Position numbers and translations under genes: made by a program. The notes beneath the pieces were generated by a model that saw nothing but the letters and a program-made list of their open reading frames with translations, had not been told where the DNA came from and ran no database searches. DNA of 64,000 nucleotides, from the NCBI GenBank assembly GCA_030847615.1, contig JAUMIR010000001.1, forward strand, positions 292,542,187 to 292,606,186, read 5' to 3'. This DNA comes from Gambelia wislizenii. Taxonomy: Eukaryota; Chordata; Lepidosauria; Squamata; Crotaphytidae. Positions within the stretch are counted from its first letter, which is position 1, and every line of letters starts with the position of its first letter. Shown piece by piece: positions 33,974 to 47,089 of this stretch.

Positions 33974-35767
33974 TATACATCAATTTATACATGCTTCTTA
34001 TACATCATATGCCATTTTAATCCTTTGCTAGCCTTACTATGTGTTAAGATTAAGTTACTGAAAACTATTTCCATAGCCTCATTATTATTGAATTATTCTA
34101 CTCCTTCCCACAGGGAAAGAGGAAAATGCAGGATTCTGAAAAATTCTGCAATTGTATTACCAGAACATCATTCCTCTCTTAACTCTCTATATGAGATTTG
34201 TGTTATGGGCCCTATATCCAATACCTCTAATAGTGTTACTGTACACAATGTACAGTATTTAATAAACCAGTGTAACAGGAAAGACATAGAGAAAGTTCTA
34301 TATGTTAACACCTGCTTAAAATTCACATACAGTATATATTTTAAAAAAATTATCAGGTACTTTCTCATAGGCAAATGTTTCTGATGTGTTTTTCTATGCA
34401 AAATCCAGAAGTCATAGCATTATAATAGGTTTTCTGTCTAATTGCACTGGAATACAGCAGGTAATAAGTTGGGCACCTCAATTCTACAATCCACTCAGCG
34501 GTATTCAGGCCAGCTCTTATAACTTTAGTCAGTCTCTTCTGTGGATAGTGACTGTTCATACTGTGAAATCAGTTCACACTTCTTTCTACACAGATGTGGT
34601 CTCACTCATATATTAAACACAGGCAGAATAAATGGAAAGCACTAGTTGTCAGTTTATTGATCTTCCTCGTCTTTGAAACATAGTGGCTTGGTTTTCAGAC
34701 ACAGAAACATTCCTTCACTTGTGTAGGTGGAAAGTATCTTTGCACACACACACTCCTTCCAACAGCAGTTCCTTGTACCTTATTGGACTGTCACTTTGGA
34801 GGGCTCCTTGACTTTGGGAAGGGACCTCTCAGTGTGTACAGGAAACTACTTCTTGGTGGAGGGAGTCTTGAAACTTTGTGGGGAAGCACAGACACTTGGC
34901 AATTATAATAGTTCTGTTTTCTGCTATGGACCAGCTACCCCTGGCTTTTAAAGTGGAAAGCTTTACTAGTTCTATTAATTACACTGTCAATTACTCACAG
35001 ATATAATAGAACATCAACCAGAATAAACACTTTCACAAATCACTATGTTTTAATGTGTGAGGATTTAATGCTGTCAAATACACCACTTCACTGGGATGCT
35101 AGGGGAAATGAAATGATTCATAGTGAAGAAATGAGTACAAGCCAGCAGCACAACTAGAGTTGTCACACCAATGCTTGGCTCACTGTTAAAATATATTAAA
35201 ACTAGTTTCTGTAGCCTCTTAGTGCAGTTATGTTGCTAGACTATTGTAAATGTTTTTTATCTGTAATGATCTTAGAATGATTAAAAATAGTTCTATTACA
35301 TACATATAAACAGATACATGGATTTTAAGAAGCATATTTGTTCATCTCCAGTTTACGGAAGCAGCTACAGAATGGAATCAGCAATTACAGCACCAATGAA
35401 ATGCTTCAGAATAACATTTGTAATATATAACATACACATTTAAAGGTTCTTTCTCGCTTTTTTTACTCACAGACACACAGTTGCATAATGTAAGAATCTT
35501 TGAAGATGCAAATCAAGAACTGATTTCAGAAAAATGGAACATGCTGCTCCAGACACTAATAAAAGGCATATAACACCTTTGTACAAATGGAGAAACCCCC
35601 CTTTTTAAACACACAACCCCCCCTCCCAGAATGCATTATTTAAATGCATTATGCATGGGTAGATTCAGTTTGTTCATTTTTATACTCCTTCACTATGGGC
35701 AGTATATTAAGAATCTACATTTTGCTTAAAGGAAAGATTAATTCACACAAGGCAGATTTTATACTGC
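33974..35767. other. PKP4 intron, no recognised element
   Basis: AT-rich, no transposon termini or exon-like frame identified. Confidence 0.45.
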
Positions 35768-36420
35768 ATAACTGTTGCTAACTGTCAAGTCAGCTATGAA
35801 TATGGCAACCCTATGAATTCAGAACCTGCAAGACATTCTGACATCAACAGCAGCTCAGGTCTTGCAAGCACAGTGCTAGGACTTCCTTGAGCCCATCCAC
35901 TTAGTCTTCCTTTCTCTCGACTGCCTCCTGCTTCTCCAAGCATTATAATCTTTTCTAACAAGTCATATAATCTCATGATATGGCAAAGTATGATAGCCCA
36001 GTTGGATCATTTTTTGCTTCTAGGAAAAGTTTTCAGGCTTGATTTGCTTTTCCTTAAGAGTCTAGTCCAGCTTTCCACATAAGATGTTCTGCATCTAAAT
36101 TAAATGGATGGCTGAAGTTGATAGAATGCAGCCTTCTTTGGCTCCCTTGCCAAATGGAAACTATTTTGCTTCTCCATATTCAGTCTGGCAGTGGTCTCTT
36201 GTCCTGAGCACAAGTTAAACATCAGAACAATCAAATGTTATAGCACACCCTCTTCTTTTAGAGTGATTCATAGTCTTTTATGATCTACAAAGTAAAAGGC
36301 TTGCTATAATCTATGAAGCACAGATTGCTTTTCTTCTGAATTTTTTTGGTAAACTCCACTGTCCAATGCAAGTTTGCAATAATGTGGAATGCAAACTAGA
36401 ATCTCTTATCAAGCCCCCTT
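35768..36420 (-). mobile_element. BovB (RTE) LINE fragment, internally deleted
   Basis: On the minus strand it carries the same sequences as the BovB copy at 43840-47352: the 3' end (AGGTCTTGCAAGCACAGTGC complement), a segment matching the LMRRHDSLEKTIML region (CATTATAATCTTTTCTAACA), then a jump near 36080 to the reverse-transcriptase part (complement of ATCTATGAAGCACAGATTGC). A central part is lost. Direction is the same as PKP4. Confidence 0.8.
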
Positions 36421-39400
36421 CCATAAACTACTGACAGAATATGACCACCACAAAAAGATAATATGAACTGACCAATACATTAACAAGTGTATGAGAGTAC
36501 TTCCCTGTTCTTTGTATCTTGGTATGGTGAACATTTAAGGAAACTATTCTGTAAGTCTCAGCTTTTGTGCTATTGACTGAAAAGCTCATCTCCTTCCTTG
36601 CATTAGTGTGTTTGCTTTATAAAAGCATCAGGCTAACTATAAAGAACAGACAGGGTGGTGCAAATTAGCAACAAGAATGTACACTGTATGGCTAATTATT
36701 AAAAAAATGGTTCTGAGTGCTTAACCAGATCACTGATTAAATAGCCAACTGTCCAATATCATACCTCTCTCATACCTACAGATCTTACTCCACAGCACAC
36801 ACATACAGTGCAACAATAACATGGGCTTTCTGTTCACAGACACCAAGCCAGAAACCATTCCACATTAGCCCCTCTTATTTGGGAAATACAAGAAAATCTG
36901 TTTCAGCCTTGCCTAGCCAAGTACATCTTCTGAAATAAGCAAAGTAAAATAAGTAGTGCAAAGGCAGTCCAAGGTCTGCCAGACCCTGCCAAACATCCAA
37001 CAGGATCAGTCTACACATGATGGCAGCCCTCATTCAAATGCCTTGGGAAAGTCCACAATGGCTTTACTCAGGACAGTATCAAAGTTTATACTGTGAACTT
37101 TAGCCAAGAAGTGTTGCTTTTACAGTAAACTTTAGAAAAAGCAAACTAAGAATTCTAATGTAGACTTTTAGAAGTTAAATGTGGGTTAGGTTTGTTTATT
37201 TTACAATGAAAAAGGCTGGATATTAGCCTTGAATTTCAGCATCTGCCTGGTAGTCAGAGGTGATGAGGAACTTCATGTAGATGAGTAGGCAGGGTGATAA
37301 GAGAAAATCCCTCTACCTTCTATGCCTGGCACAGAAATCAAGCTGAGAAGAGGCTCTGTGTACTGCACAGAAATGAAATAGGTTGTTCAATAGGTTGAGT
37401 ACTCCATCACTACTTTGTAAGTTCTGAACAAGCTAATCATTTTTATTTCTTATTTCACAAGCTATTAACATTGGCGGTGTTCTTTGCAAGGCTCCTGTAT
37501 ATAACAGGTTAGGAAGAATAGTTAAGTCAATAGATCAGCTGCGTGGTCTGATACCTCCATCCTCAACACAACTGTTTTGCAATTGCAGATTTCAGGTTCC
37601 CCGATGTAATCTGGAATATCAACCTATCCTACAGAACCAATAGAAATACCAGTATTTAATAAATGTTTTTTGAAAAGCAAACAGTAATCTAATAAAAATA
37701 CATCAAAAAAAAGTACTGAGGGAAAAAAATCTAGCTATTGTTCATGAAGTCAGAGCTCTCTCCTCACTGTACCATCACAATGTATTTCTTCATGAAACAC
37801 TACTACTAGTACTGCTAATCATCATCATCATCATCATCATCAGATGAGACTAGAATTTCCTTTCAGTGCAAGGGGATGGGGGAATCCTTGGAAAAACTGC
37901 ATTGTTCCTTGCATTAGGAATATACTGCAATGGCCAGAGCAAAGCTTTTTCCTTCAACAGAAACACAAAGCCCCAGTGGTTCATTGCAGCTTGGCATTCT
38001 CAACAGCTGTTGCTAGTTGTTTATTTAAAAAAAAAAACCCTTAAAAGTCATTACTGGAATTTACTAACTCTCCTTCTCACAAGTGGTGGAAGTTTTCTAT
38101 ATTAGATTATACTAAATTAAATACAAGCCTACAGTGGTTAATACTGCATGGCTATCATAATTGATTACCAGGGGTTCATAGGTATGCACACTGCACATAT
38201 TTTCATTTAACATTCACATCATCCCTCTTATAAACATGGGCAACTGTTTCATGAAAACTCAAAACATAACAAACTTGTCAGGTGTTAACGTGCTCAAGGA
38301 TTTTGTCAACATTTGTGAGAAAAACTACAAAATTTCAGAAAAGTAACCATAGTGTGGTCTGTAAAAAAAAAACCAAAATCCATCCTGAAGTGATAGCTAT
38401 ATTGGACCAGCCAATAAATTTAGATGCCATGACCACTACAACATCTCTCCCTTCTATCCTATTTTATCATCTCTGCCTGTAAAAGAAGCCTATGAAGCTT
38501 CAATAGTTAGATATATTTTTTGTTGGCCCAATAACAGTATCAGCACAGGATGGATTTGGATTTTGCTGTTTTCATACTTAGCTTATGAAGAAAAAAATGA
38601 TCTTCATATTTTCCATTCACCATAGAGAAAAAAAAATCCCACCCTGGTTTCTACATGTCTCATACACTGAGATTCACCTCAATCTAGATAATTGCTAAAC
38701 ATCTTGTTCAGGAGAAAGATTTCAAAAACTTATTCTGATCACCCTGCAATATTTTCAATTCTTATCTTAGAAATATTTCTAAATAGTTGTTTACCGCCAT
38801 TCTTCTACCTCATCCTGGTAAAAACTGTACCTAATAGAAAAATTATTTATATAAGCACCTTTACAAGTTGTTTAAATGGTTAAAGTGTGGCAACCTTAAT
38901 TATTTTGCAAATAGAAGCCCACTGTAAATAAGAGTCATTAACTGAAATAAAAGGAAGTTCAAGAGGCAAGAGCAAACAGTACCAAAGCCTCAGTTTTTGC
39001 TGAATGAAAGTACATAATTGTATTGGAAAACATTCAGCTCTGGGCTCTCTGCCATACAGGAAGAGTGTTTAATTACCAACACTGACATAGCAATATCAAC
39101 AGAAGACTGAATTTTCGAAAACTGCATGGGATTTCTTAATGCCCTTGATTCTTTCCCTTCCAAGAAGAGACAAGGCTCTTCATTTATCTGTAAACTTATT
39201 CATGAGCTGTGAAGTATACATTCTGTGAATACTGGCTACTGATTTGAAATTTGCATTATAACAGAAATAATACCTATACTTTCTGAGGATTCAGTTAAAA
39301 TGTCTTCAAGCTGACGCTGTTTACCAAGGAGAAGTTTAACCTCTAATTTCCAAATTAAACTCCAAAATAATGGTCATATGATGTTTTAGAGAAGTAACCT

Positions 39401-39683
39401 CCAATTTTTAGTTACCCAAGGTCCCATTCACCATCATGCAAGTGGACTTTCCCTTGCACCATTTTCTGCATCTAAAGGGTCTTCCCTTTCCCCCCATCAA
39501 TTGTGCTAGCAGATGCTGTTCCAGTGGTAGCTGGACACCTCTGGCTTCCATTCTTAATAACCCAATGCTGTTACAAAAATGAAAGGCTTTAGTCCATCGG
39601 CTCACCAGAATCAATTATTTTTATGATTTAGGCTGCAGTCTTTCAACTGCAATCTTGTGAACTTTCTTGAAGTCAAGTCCTAT
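36421..39683. other. PKP4 intron, no recognised element apart from a short ATC repeat
   Basis: Contains (ATC)n at about 37819-37842. Otherwise AT-rich without identifiable termini or coding frames. Confidence 0.45.
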
Positions 39684-39684
39684 T

Positions 39685-39911
39685 GAGTCAGCATGGTGTA
39701 GTGGTTTGAGTGTCAGAGTAGGATTCTGGGAAACCAGGATGTGAATTTCCCGCTCAGCCATGGAACCCCACCGGGTGACCTTGGGCAAATTACACTCTCT
39801 CAGCCTCAAGGAAGGCAATGGTAAACCCCTTCTGAGCAAATCTTGCCCACAAAACTCCATGACAGGGTCACAAATCAGAAATTACTCGACAGCATAAAAC
39901 AGCAACCACCA
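39685..39911 (+). mobile_element. tRNA-derived SINE with BovB-like tail
   Basis: Box-A-like GGTGTAGTGGTTTGAGTG near the start, then the body GACCTTGGGCAAATTACACT, CTCTCAGCCTCA and a tail GGTCACAAATCAGAAATTAC ending in CAGCAACCACCACC. Same family as the copy at 27731. Confidence 0.82.
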
Positions 39912-40071
39912 CCATCACAACAAGATAATTCAATGGGGCTTCCTTCTGAATTGTCATGGCTATACCCCAAAATCCTACCTACACTTATTTGGAAGCAAAG
40001 CTCATAGACTGCAATGGAACATCTGAGTAAACATGAAGACAACACGGCTGAAAATGACTTACAGTAGGACC

Positions 40072-40297
40072 CTTGTATCCACTAATTATCCACGGGACAC
40101 AAAACAGCACACCTACCATAGAGTCTTCCTAGAAAATGTGTTCTTTCTAGCCATTTTCTAGGCCCTCCAAGGCAACTCTATGGTATTTTAAACCAGAACT
40201 CCCATTATTTTCAATGGCTTTCACTATTATCCATGGTTTTCGGTATCCATGCCCCCCCCCCTGGAACCAATCCCCAATAGATACGGGGGTCCTACTG
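40072..40297. mobile_element. Tigger/pogo-like MITE, 226 bp
   Basis: Ends CAGTAGGACCCTTGTATCC and GATACGGGGGTCCTACTG, TA on both sides. Interior closely matches the copy at 26177. Confidence 0.87.
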
Positions 40298-41379
40298 TAT
40301 TTAATGCTAGTCAGAAAACCCACTGAATGTCAGTATTTTGCTGGATAAAGAAGAATCCCAGCAAAGACCTTCAGAAAAGAAGTACTGTCCCAGGTTGCAA
40401 TTTCAGGTTCCTCCTATTAGTGAGCACTAATGCTGTCACTCAGGCTTTAGCAAGAGGCACTGTCAGGACTTGCTTCTACTGCAGCCTTCAAGAAGCAATT
40501 CCTATAGAGATAACTATTATGAGCACAGATTGAGTGAAAGATAGGAATATTATACATATTTTTATCTATGTACATGAAAAAATTGTGGCAGCAAAGCAAG
40601 GATAAGGAACCTTTAACAAATATTGCTAACTTCTGCGTTTTTGCTAACAATGTCTTACCCTTCTACCCACTTTATTCTAGAGGCAGTTTCTTTCAAGTGA
40701 ACATTGCTTAAGCCCTCACAGTACAATGTCATGTTCAGCTTTGTCAAAAACAATGTAGATATTATATCAACTGCTTTCCTGCCTACTAAACTACTTTAGT
40801 ACAGAGAATACACTAGGCTGGCCCATCGTAATTCTCCGTTATGCATCACTGCTGGAGGTTGGAAATTCACTCTTAACTTTCATATAAGCACTTGATGTTG
40901 TTACGCGTTACAGTATTTTCCCAGGCAGACAAGTCCAACCAACAGGTTTCTCCCAGAAGTATAAGGAAACTATGCATTTTAATTTAGTTCCATGTGTAAC
41001 AGAGATTCTAAGCTTCAGATACAATCACCAAGTACTGCTGACACCACTTCTGACTGGTCTTGATGTGTGACGTTTCCTTATCCTTGTCAGTGTTCCTTAA
41101 TGCATTAACACCTTTCCATTTTTGTAAAAGCAGGCCAAAGTAGATGTTGAATCCTTCTGATTTCTGTCTTCCATATAATATAAAATTCACTATACTTTCT
41201 TTGCTGTCCTTTTGCTCCTAAAAAAGGTTTCTGAATCTCTCTTCACAAATTCTAACATCCCATGCCAGTTTCAACATGCTTTGGACCAACATAGTCCTAC
41301 TACACGAACACACTCACCATTTTTGTGACAGATATTTTTTTTTCGCTCCATTATTGAAATGGTTATATCCTGTCCTATA
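40298..41379. other. PKP4 intron, no recognised element
   Basis: No repeat termini or exon-like frame seen. Confidence 0.45.
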
Positions 41380-41590
41380 TCAAAAGATCTCAGGGACAGT
41401 AAAAGCTGTTCAACAGTGGAACACACTACCTTGGAGTGTGGTGAACTCTCTATCTTTGGAGGTTTTTAAAAAGAAGCTGGATGGCCATGTGTTGGGTGTG
41501 CTTTGTTTGTGTGTTCCTGCATGACAGGGGACTGAACTGGATGGCCCTTGTGGTCTCTTCCAATTATGACTCTAGAATGGGGTGCAGCCA
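41380..41590 (+). mobile_element. CR1 LINE 3' end fragment
   Basis: Coding remnant TVKAVQQWNTLPWSVVNSLS then LEVFKKKLDGHVLGVL, followed by the CR1 end CTGGATGGCCCTTGTGGTCT. Heavily 5' truncated. Confidence 0.88.
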
Positions 41591-42089
41591 GCATGGCATT
41601 ACTGAGGGTTAGCAAGATAGCTGAGTGGAACTTTATAAAAATAAAACCAGGTTCTACAGCAGGGGAGAGGACAGTGTTGGCTGCAACTCAGATGTGGCTC
41701 AACAGTCCTGGTTTGGTTTCTCCCCACCCTAGTCACCCAATTTTTTTAAAAAATCTGACAGAATTTTCAGGCAAGATCAGCACAAAAAATGCCCCAACCA
41801 CCACTAACACTTTGCAGTTGAGTCCCCTTGACTCTTACTATCCGCAAAAAAAGCAGGGGGGGGGGAGTTTTTGACACTCTAAATTCATATTACAGGATAG
41901 GATTTTACCAACCCCCATCCCAACCAATCACACCCATCTCTCAAGTTGACCTGAAAGGTCTCCTAATCCTCTAGAGCCATTTTTCAGGCCAATGGACTTG
42001 GTAAAGAGTTGGCACCCAATTCATTTCACGAAAAACAGACACATCCTTTGCTCTCACAGTGGGATCTAGATCACTGATTTCATTTTTTC

Positions 42090-42486
42090 CAGTGGTTCTT
42101 AACCTGGGATCCACAGACCCCTAGGGGGCAACATCCTCACAGGAGGTCCACGAAGGCTTGAAGGCTGCTCAGCCCACCTTTTCCCTGCAGTGGATCAGAC
42201 GCATGACAGGAGCTAAGCAAAAGGCTGTCTGTCTGGCTGGGCCTGTGCCGTGTTATTCAATGTGTTCCAAACATAAACTTGCAGGAAGAAGCAGGAGAAA
42301 AGTCTTCCCTCCCCTTCCAGTGCCTCTGAGGGAATGTTTAATGTATGGTGTAATTACGCTGCTCTTGCTGCTGCTGTTATTAGGTATTATTATTAGGATT
42401 TAAAATCTTGAGTTAAGTCTTGGGGCCAACAGCAACAAAAGATATTTAAAGGGGATTCCTGGTAAGGAAGAGGTTAAGAGCCACTG
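42090..42486. mobile_element. Non-autonomous hAT element, 397 bp
   Basis: Termini CAGTGGTTCTTAACCTGGGA and GAGGTTAAGAGCCACTG. Interior shared with the copy at 27260 (AGGTCCACGAAGGCTTGAAG; CTTGAGTTAAGTCTTGGGG). The 8-bp duplication is no longer convincing (ATTTTTTC versus ATTTATAC). Confidence 0.83.
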
Positions 42487-42531
42487 ATTTATACTAACCA
42501 AGAGCAACCAAGTGGGAAAGTACAAAAAATA

Positions 42532-43565
42532 CAGTTGCCCCTCCACATGTGCGAACTTGGCATTCACGGTTTTGATTATTCGCGGTTTTGGGAGGGCCCC
42601 GCCCTCCCAAAACCGCGACACGGGGCCTCTTGACCCGTGAAGGTCCTGGGAGGGAGCGGGGAGGGCCGGGGAGGCCTCCACGGGGACTTCAGAGACCCTC
42701 CGGAGGCCCCGTGAAGGCCATGGGAGGGAGCGGGGAGGGCTGGGGAGGCCTCCACGGAGCCTTGCGCGGACCCGTGAAGGCCTTGGGGGGAGGGCCACGG
42801 AGACCTACACGGGGCCTTGTGCGGCCCCGTGAAGGTCTTGGGGGGAGTGGGGAGGGCCGGGGAGGCCTCCATGGGGCCTTTGGAGACCCTCCAGAGGCCC
42901 CGTGAAGGCCCTGGGAGGGAGGGGGGAAGGCCGCGGAGGCCTCCACGGAGCCTTGCGCAGCCCCGTGAAAGCCTTGGGGGGGAGGGCCGCGGAGACCTAC
43001 ATGGGGCCTTGCGAGGCCCCATGAAGGCCTTGGACGGGAGTAGAGAAGACCGCGGAGGCCCTGTGAAGGCATTGGGGGGGCGTGGGGAGGGCCGCGGAGG
43101 CCCCGTGAAGGCCTTGGGGGGGGAGTGGGGAGGCCCGCGGAGGCCCCGTGAAGGCCTTGGGGGGGGAGTGGGGAGGGCCGCGGAGGCCTCCACAGGGCCT
43201 TGGGAGGCCCAGTGAAGGCCTTGGGGGGGAGTGGGGAGGGCTGTGGAGCCCCCGTGAAGGCCTTGGGGGGGAGTGGGGAGGGCTGGGGAGGCCTCCATGG
43301 GGCCTACGGAGCATCTCTGTAGGCCCCGTGAAGGCCCTGGGTGGGAGGGGGAGGGCTGGGGAGGCATCCACGGGGCCTCGAGAGGGTCTCCGGAGGCCCC
43401 GTGAAGGCCTTGGGAGTGAGTGGGGAGTCTGGGGAAAGTGATCACAGGGCCTCTGGAGGCCCCGTGGTCGCTTTGGCGGGGGAGGGGGGCAACCAATATT
43501 CACGGTTTTTTCACATTTGCAGGGGTCCATCGAACCTAACCCCCGCGAATGTGAATGGACGACTG
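42532..43565. mobile_element. TA-flanked GC-cored MITE (Tigger-like termini), copy 3, 1034 bp
   Basis: Starts CAGTTGCCCCTCCACATGTG and ends GCGAATGTGAATGGACGACTG, TA on both sides. Subterminal AACCTAACCCCCGCG as in copies 1 and 2. The core is a long array of GGAGGCC…CCGTGAAGGCC units. It holds the longest open frames of the region, on both strands, which are repeat artefacts. Confidence 0.86.
42600..43480. repeat. GC-rich minisatellite in MITE copy 3
   Basis: At least ten units combining CCCCGTGAAGGCCTTGGG, GGGAGTGGGGAGGGC and CGGAGGCCTCCACGG, with unit length varying between about 50 and 120 bp. The same words occur in copy 2, so the arrays share an origin but expanded separately. Confidence 0.9.
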
Positions 43566-43839
43566 TACACACGATGTTGTTCTTTGTATCAGGAGCCACA
43601 AAATAAGGAACAGATGTCCTAAATATTGTTATAAACTGTTTAGGCATTTTTTTCAAAGTCCAGAAAAATAAATTAGATTTATATTATCCCCTAAATACCA
43701 ACCAAAAATATTTATTACATTAACTCTACAGAGTTGTTTTAATCCTTTCTCCCACATTTATGCATCTGTTTCTAGAGGACAAAATCCTATTCCATCACAG
43801 CCAAAACGGCAAGTCATTTCAGAATTGTTAACTGCTATC

Positions 43840-44870
43840 AAGTCGACTTTGACTTATACTGACCCTATGAATGACAGACCTCCAAGTCACCCGACCATCT
43901 ATCAAATTAACAATTTGTCAGATGCTCTGAGAGTGTGGCTCAAGAGCTGGGTATAAATACTCTAAATAATATGTAAATAAATAAATAAATAATCAACAGC
44001 ACTGCTCAGGTCTTGCAGACACAGGACTCTGGCTTCCTTGATTGAGTCTATCCAACTGGAATGTGATCTTCCTCTTTTCCTACTGCCTTGTATCTTCCAA
44101 AGCATTATTGTCTTTTCTAGTGAGTCATGTCTTCTCATGATATGGCCAAAGTATGATAGTCTCAGTTTAGTCATCTTGGCTTCTAGGGTGAGTTCAGATT
44201 TGATTTGCTCTAAAACACATTTATTGGTCTTTTTAGCAGTCCATGGTATCTGTAGAACTCTTCTCCAGCACCACATTTCAAATTGGTTTATTTTCTTCCT
44301 ATCGGCTTTCTTTACTATCCAGCTTTCACAACTATATAGAGAAACTATATATATAGAAATGGAAAACAGAATGGCATGGACAACCCTAACTTTAGTATTC
44401 AGTGATGCATCTTGACACTTTAGGGTCTTGTCTAGTTCCTTCATAGCTGCCATTCCAAGTCCTAGTCTTCTTCTGATTTCTTGATGGCAGTCTCCATTCT
44501 GATGTATGACTGAGCAAAGGAATGGAAAATCTTGAACTATTTCAAAGCCTTCATAATCTACTTTGATGTTATGTAAATCAACCGTTGACATAATTTTTCT
44601 TTTTTTAATGTTCAATTGTAAACCTGCCTTTACACTTTCTTCCTTGATGTTCAGTAATCATTCCAAGTCTTTCCTATTTTCTGCTAGTAGTAAGGTGTCA
44701 TCTGCATATCTTAAATTGTTGATGTTCCTTCCTCCAATTTTCCCACCTCCTTCCTCTGAGTCTAATCCTGTTTACATATCATATTTTCAATATAGAAGTT
44801 AAAATCATAGAGTGATATGGCCTTGCCTGACCCCTTGCCAACTAGAAACGATTCCATGTCTAGATTTTCC
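43840..44870 (-). mobile_element. BovB (RTE) LINE, 3' part
   Basis: Minus strand. The RT motif NINNLRYADDTLLLAENRKD (about 44730-44670) is followed by the C-terminal region: ILFSISIYIVSLYSCESWIV, RKKINQFEMWCWRRVLQIPW, LRLSYFGHIMRRHDSLEKTI and MLWKIQGSRKRGRSHSSWID. These are the conserved C-terminal words of BovB. The upstream part of the same copy lies at 47090-47352, beyond a Penelope-like element. A short 3' end of another LINE (about 43908-43993, ending in AAATA repeats) interrupts its tail. Stops and shifts make it inactive. Confidence 0.88.
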
Positions 44871-47089
44871 TTTCCCCCCCCCCCAATATCTCTCATGTTC
44901 CTTGCAGACTGGGCCAGCCAGAAAAATCATCATCAGCAGAACATGTTATAAACCAACCTGGACACAAAATGCTTTTTGGAAACACAGAAATTCTAGACCA
45001 GGTCAACAACTATCGTGTCAGAATGCACAGAGAAGCTATTGAAATCCACCAACGCCTGAACAACTTCAACAGGAAAGAAGAAACCTTAAAAGTAAACAAT
45101 ATCTGGCTCCCAGTTTTGAAGAAGAACAGAATCAAAACTCAACACTTACAAAAGAATTCCACCCAGGGACAGGGGGATTCCCAGTAGATAATGGGCCATC
45201 AACCAACCATTAGCCAAACAGATACCGTATATTCCAGCGTATAAGACGACTTTTCAGCACTCAAAAGTGCACTCCAAAATCGAGAGTTGTCTTATACGCT
45301 GGATATACTTTGCTTCGCCTGCCTATCTTCTGCCTCTTTGCAAACGGAGCGAAGAGGCAGGGGATGGGGCAGGGGGGTGAAGCAAAGTGGTCTGCAGTTC
45401 ATTCGCCCCCCTCCTCTGCCTTCTCCCTCTTTGGGGAGCAACGGAAGACAGAAGAGGGGGCGAACGTTGCGGTTTGCCGCAGCCGCCACTCGATCGCTTC
45501 TGCAGCGGCCGAGGCAAACCGCTAGATTCACCCTTTCCCCCCACCTTCCTTGAAGGTGGAGGAAAAGGGTGAAAATGCCCCATTTGTCTCCGTGGCCCCG
45601 ATCCCTCCTTCTGGGCTCCCTTCCGAAGGGAGCCAAGGCAGGGTTAGCGGGATCGCTGAGCCAAACCACTAGATTCGCTCCCTCTCACCACCTTTGAGGA
45701 CGGTGGGGAGAAGGAGCAAAGAAGCCCCGTTTAACTCTGCAGCCCCAATCCCTCCTTCTGGGCTCCCATTCAGGAGGGAGCCCAGGAGGAGGCATCAGGG
45801 CTGCAGAGTTAAAGCCCTAGCGTTGCTCCTTCTCCCCACCTTCGAGGAAGGTGGGGAGAAGGAGCAAAGAAGCCCCATTTAACTCTGCAGCCCCGATCCC
45901 TCCTTCTGGGCTCCCTTCCAGGAGGGAGCCCAGGAGGAGGGATCGGGGCTATGCAGCCAAATGGGGCATGTTCGTCCCTTCTCCCCACCTTCCTTGAACG
46001 TGCGGAGAGGGGGCGAATCCCAGGTTTGGCTGCACAGCCTCAACGTCCTCCTCCTGGGCTCCCTTGCAGGAGGGAGCCCAGAAGGAGGGGTCGGGGCTGT
46101 GCAGCCAAACGGGGCATCGTCGCCCCTTCTCCCCACCTTCCTTGAAGGTGGGGAGAGTGAGCGAAGATGCCCTGTTTAACCCTACAGCCCCGATGCCTTC
46201 TTCTGGGCTCCCTTGCATAGGGAGCCCAGAAGGAGGCCTCAGGGCTGTGGAGTTAAACCCCTAGATTCGCTCCCTCTTCCTTGAAGGTGGGGAGAGGGAG
46301 CAAATCCCGGGTTTGACTCCACAGCCCACAGCCCCCGCGTTCTCCTCCTGAGCTCCCTTCGGAAGGGCGTCCAGAAGGAGGGATCGGGGCTATGCAGCCA
46401 AACGGGGCATCTTCCCCCATTCTCCCCACCTTCCTTGAAGGTAGGGAGAGGGGGCGAATCTAGGGGTTTGCCGCGGCCACCCCCGCTTCCCCCGCCTTGG
46501 TCCCCTTCGGAAGAGCCAAGACGGAGGGAAGGGGGCTGCCGAGGCAAACTTGGCATTTTCACCCCTTTCCTCCACCTTCCAGTCAAGTTTGACTGGAAGG
46601 TTGAAGAAAGGGGCGGACTGGCTGGGAGAGCCCTGCCAGCTGATCCTGTTCGATTTCCGAACTCACAAGGAGATCCTCATGAGTTGGGAAACAAAGAGGA
46701 TCAGCTGGCAAGGTTCCCCCAGCCGGCCAGCCAAATGGGGGGGGGTCTTATATGGCAAATATATGCCTAAGCCTAGATTTTTGGCTGGAAATTGGGGGGG
46801 GGTCTTATACGCCCAGTCGTCTTAAACGCCGGAATATACAGTACTAAAAATCAGCCTTGCATTTCTATACCCAGAAACTAACCATTCAATTACACACATT
46901 TACATATACTTCCCAACAGGGGTTCACAGCATATAAATTCCACACACACGCCTACCCAACCATTCTCTGAGGATGCCAGCCACAGATGTAGGCGAAACGT
47001 CAGAAACTATTCCAGAACACGGCCTCATAGCCCGAAAAAAAAACAATGGAAAATCTATGGTTGTCAGCCGTGAAAGCCTCCAACTTCAC
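44871..47089 (+). mobile_element. Penelope-like element (3' end), inserted into BovB and split by P3
   Basis: The left part (44885-45190) encodes the C-terminus of a Penelope-like polymerase/endonuclease: VNNYRVRMHREAIEIHQRLN and NFNRKEETLKVNNIWLPVL. The right part (46844-47089) continues the 3' UTR with GGATGCCAGCCACAGATGTA, GGCGAAACGTCAG, AACACGGCCTCATAGCCCG and GTGAAAGCCTCCAACTTC, words I know from reptile Penelope elements. BovB coding sequence reads on from 47090 to 44870 once this block is ignored. Confidence 0.8.
45235..46841. mobile_element. GC-rich modular TA-flanked transposon, copy P3, 1607 bp
   Basis: Ends CCGTATATTCCAGCG and CGCCGGAATATACAG with TA on both sides. Left and right subterminal blocks match P2 in the same orientation. 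The core (45690-46450) is a chain of about seven palindromic modules: CTCCCCACCTTCCTTGAAGG then TGGGGAGA, alternating with TCCCTCCTTCTGGGCTCCC and GGGAGCCCAGAAGGAGG. Sits in the 3' UTR of the Penelope-like element. Confidence 0.85.

Noticed and set aside
42576..43496. 306-codon open frame (and overlapping ones on the other strand)
   Set aside because: Pro/Gly/Ser-rich translation of a minisatellite inside a MITE; open on several frames of both strands because the DNA lacks AT-rich stop codons.
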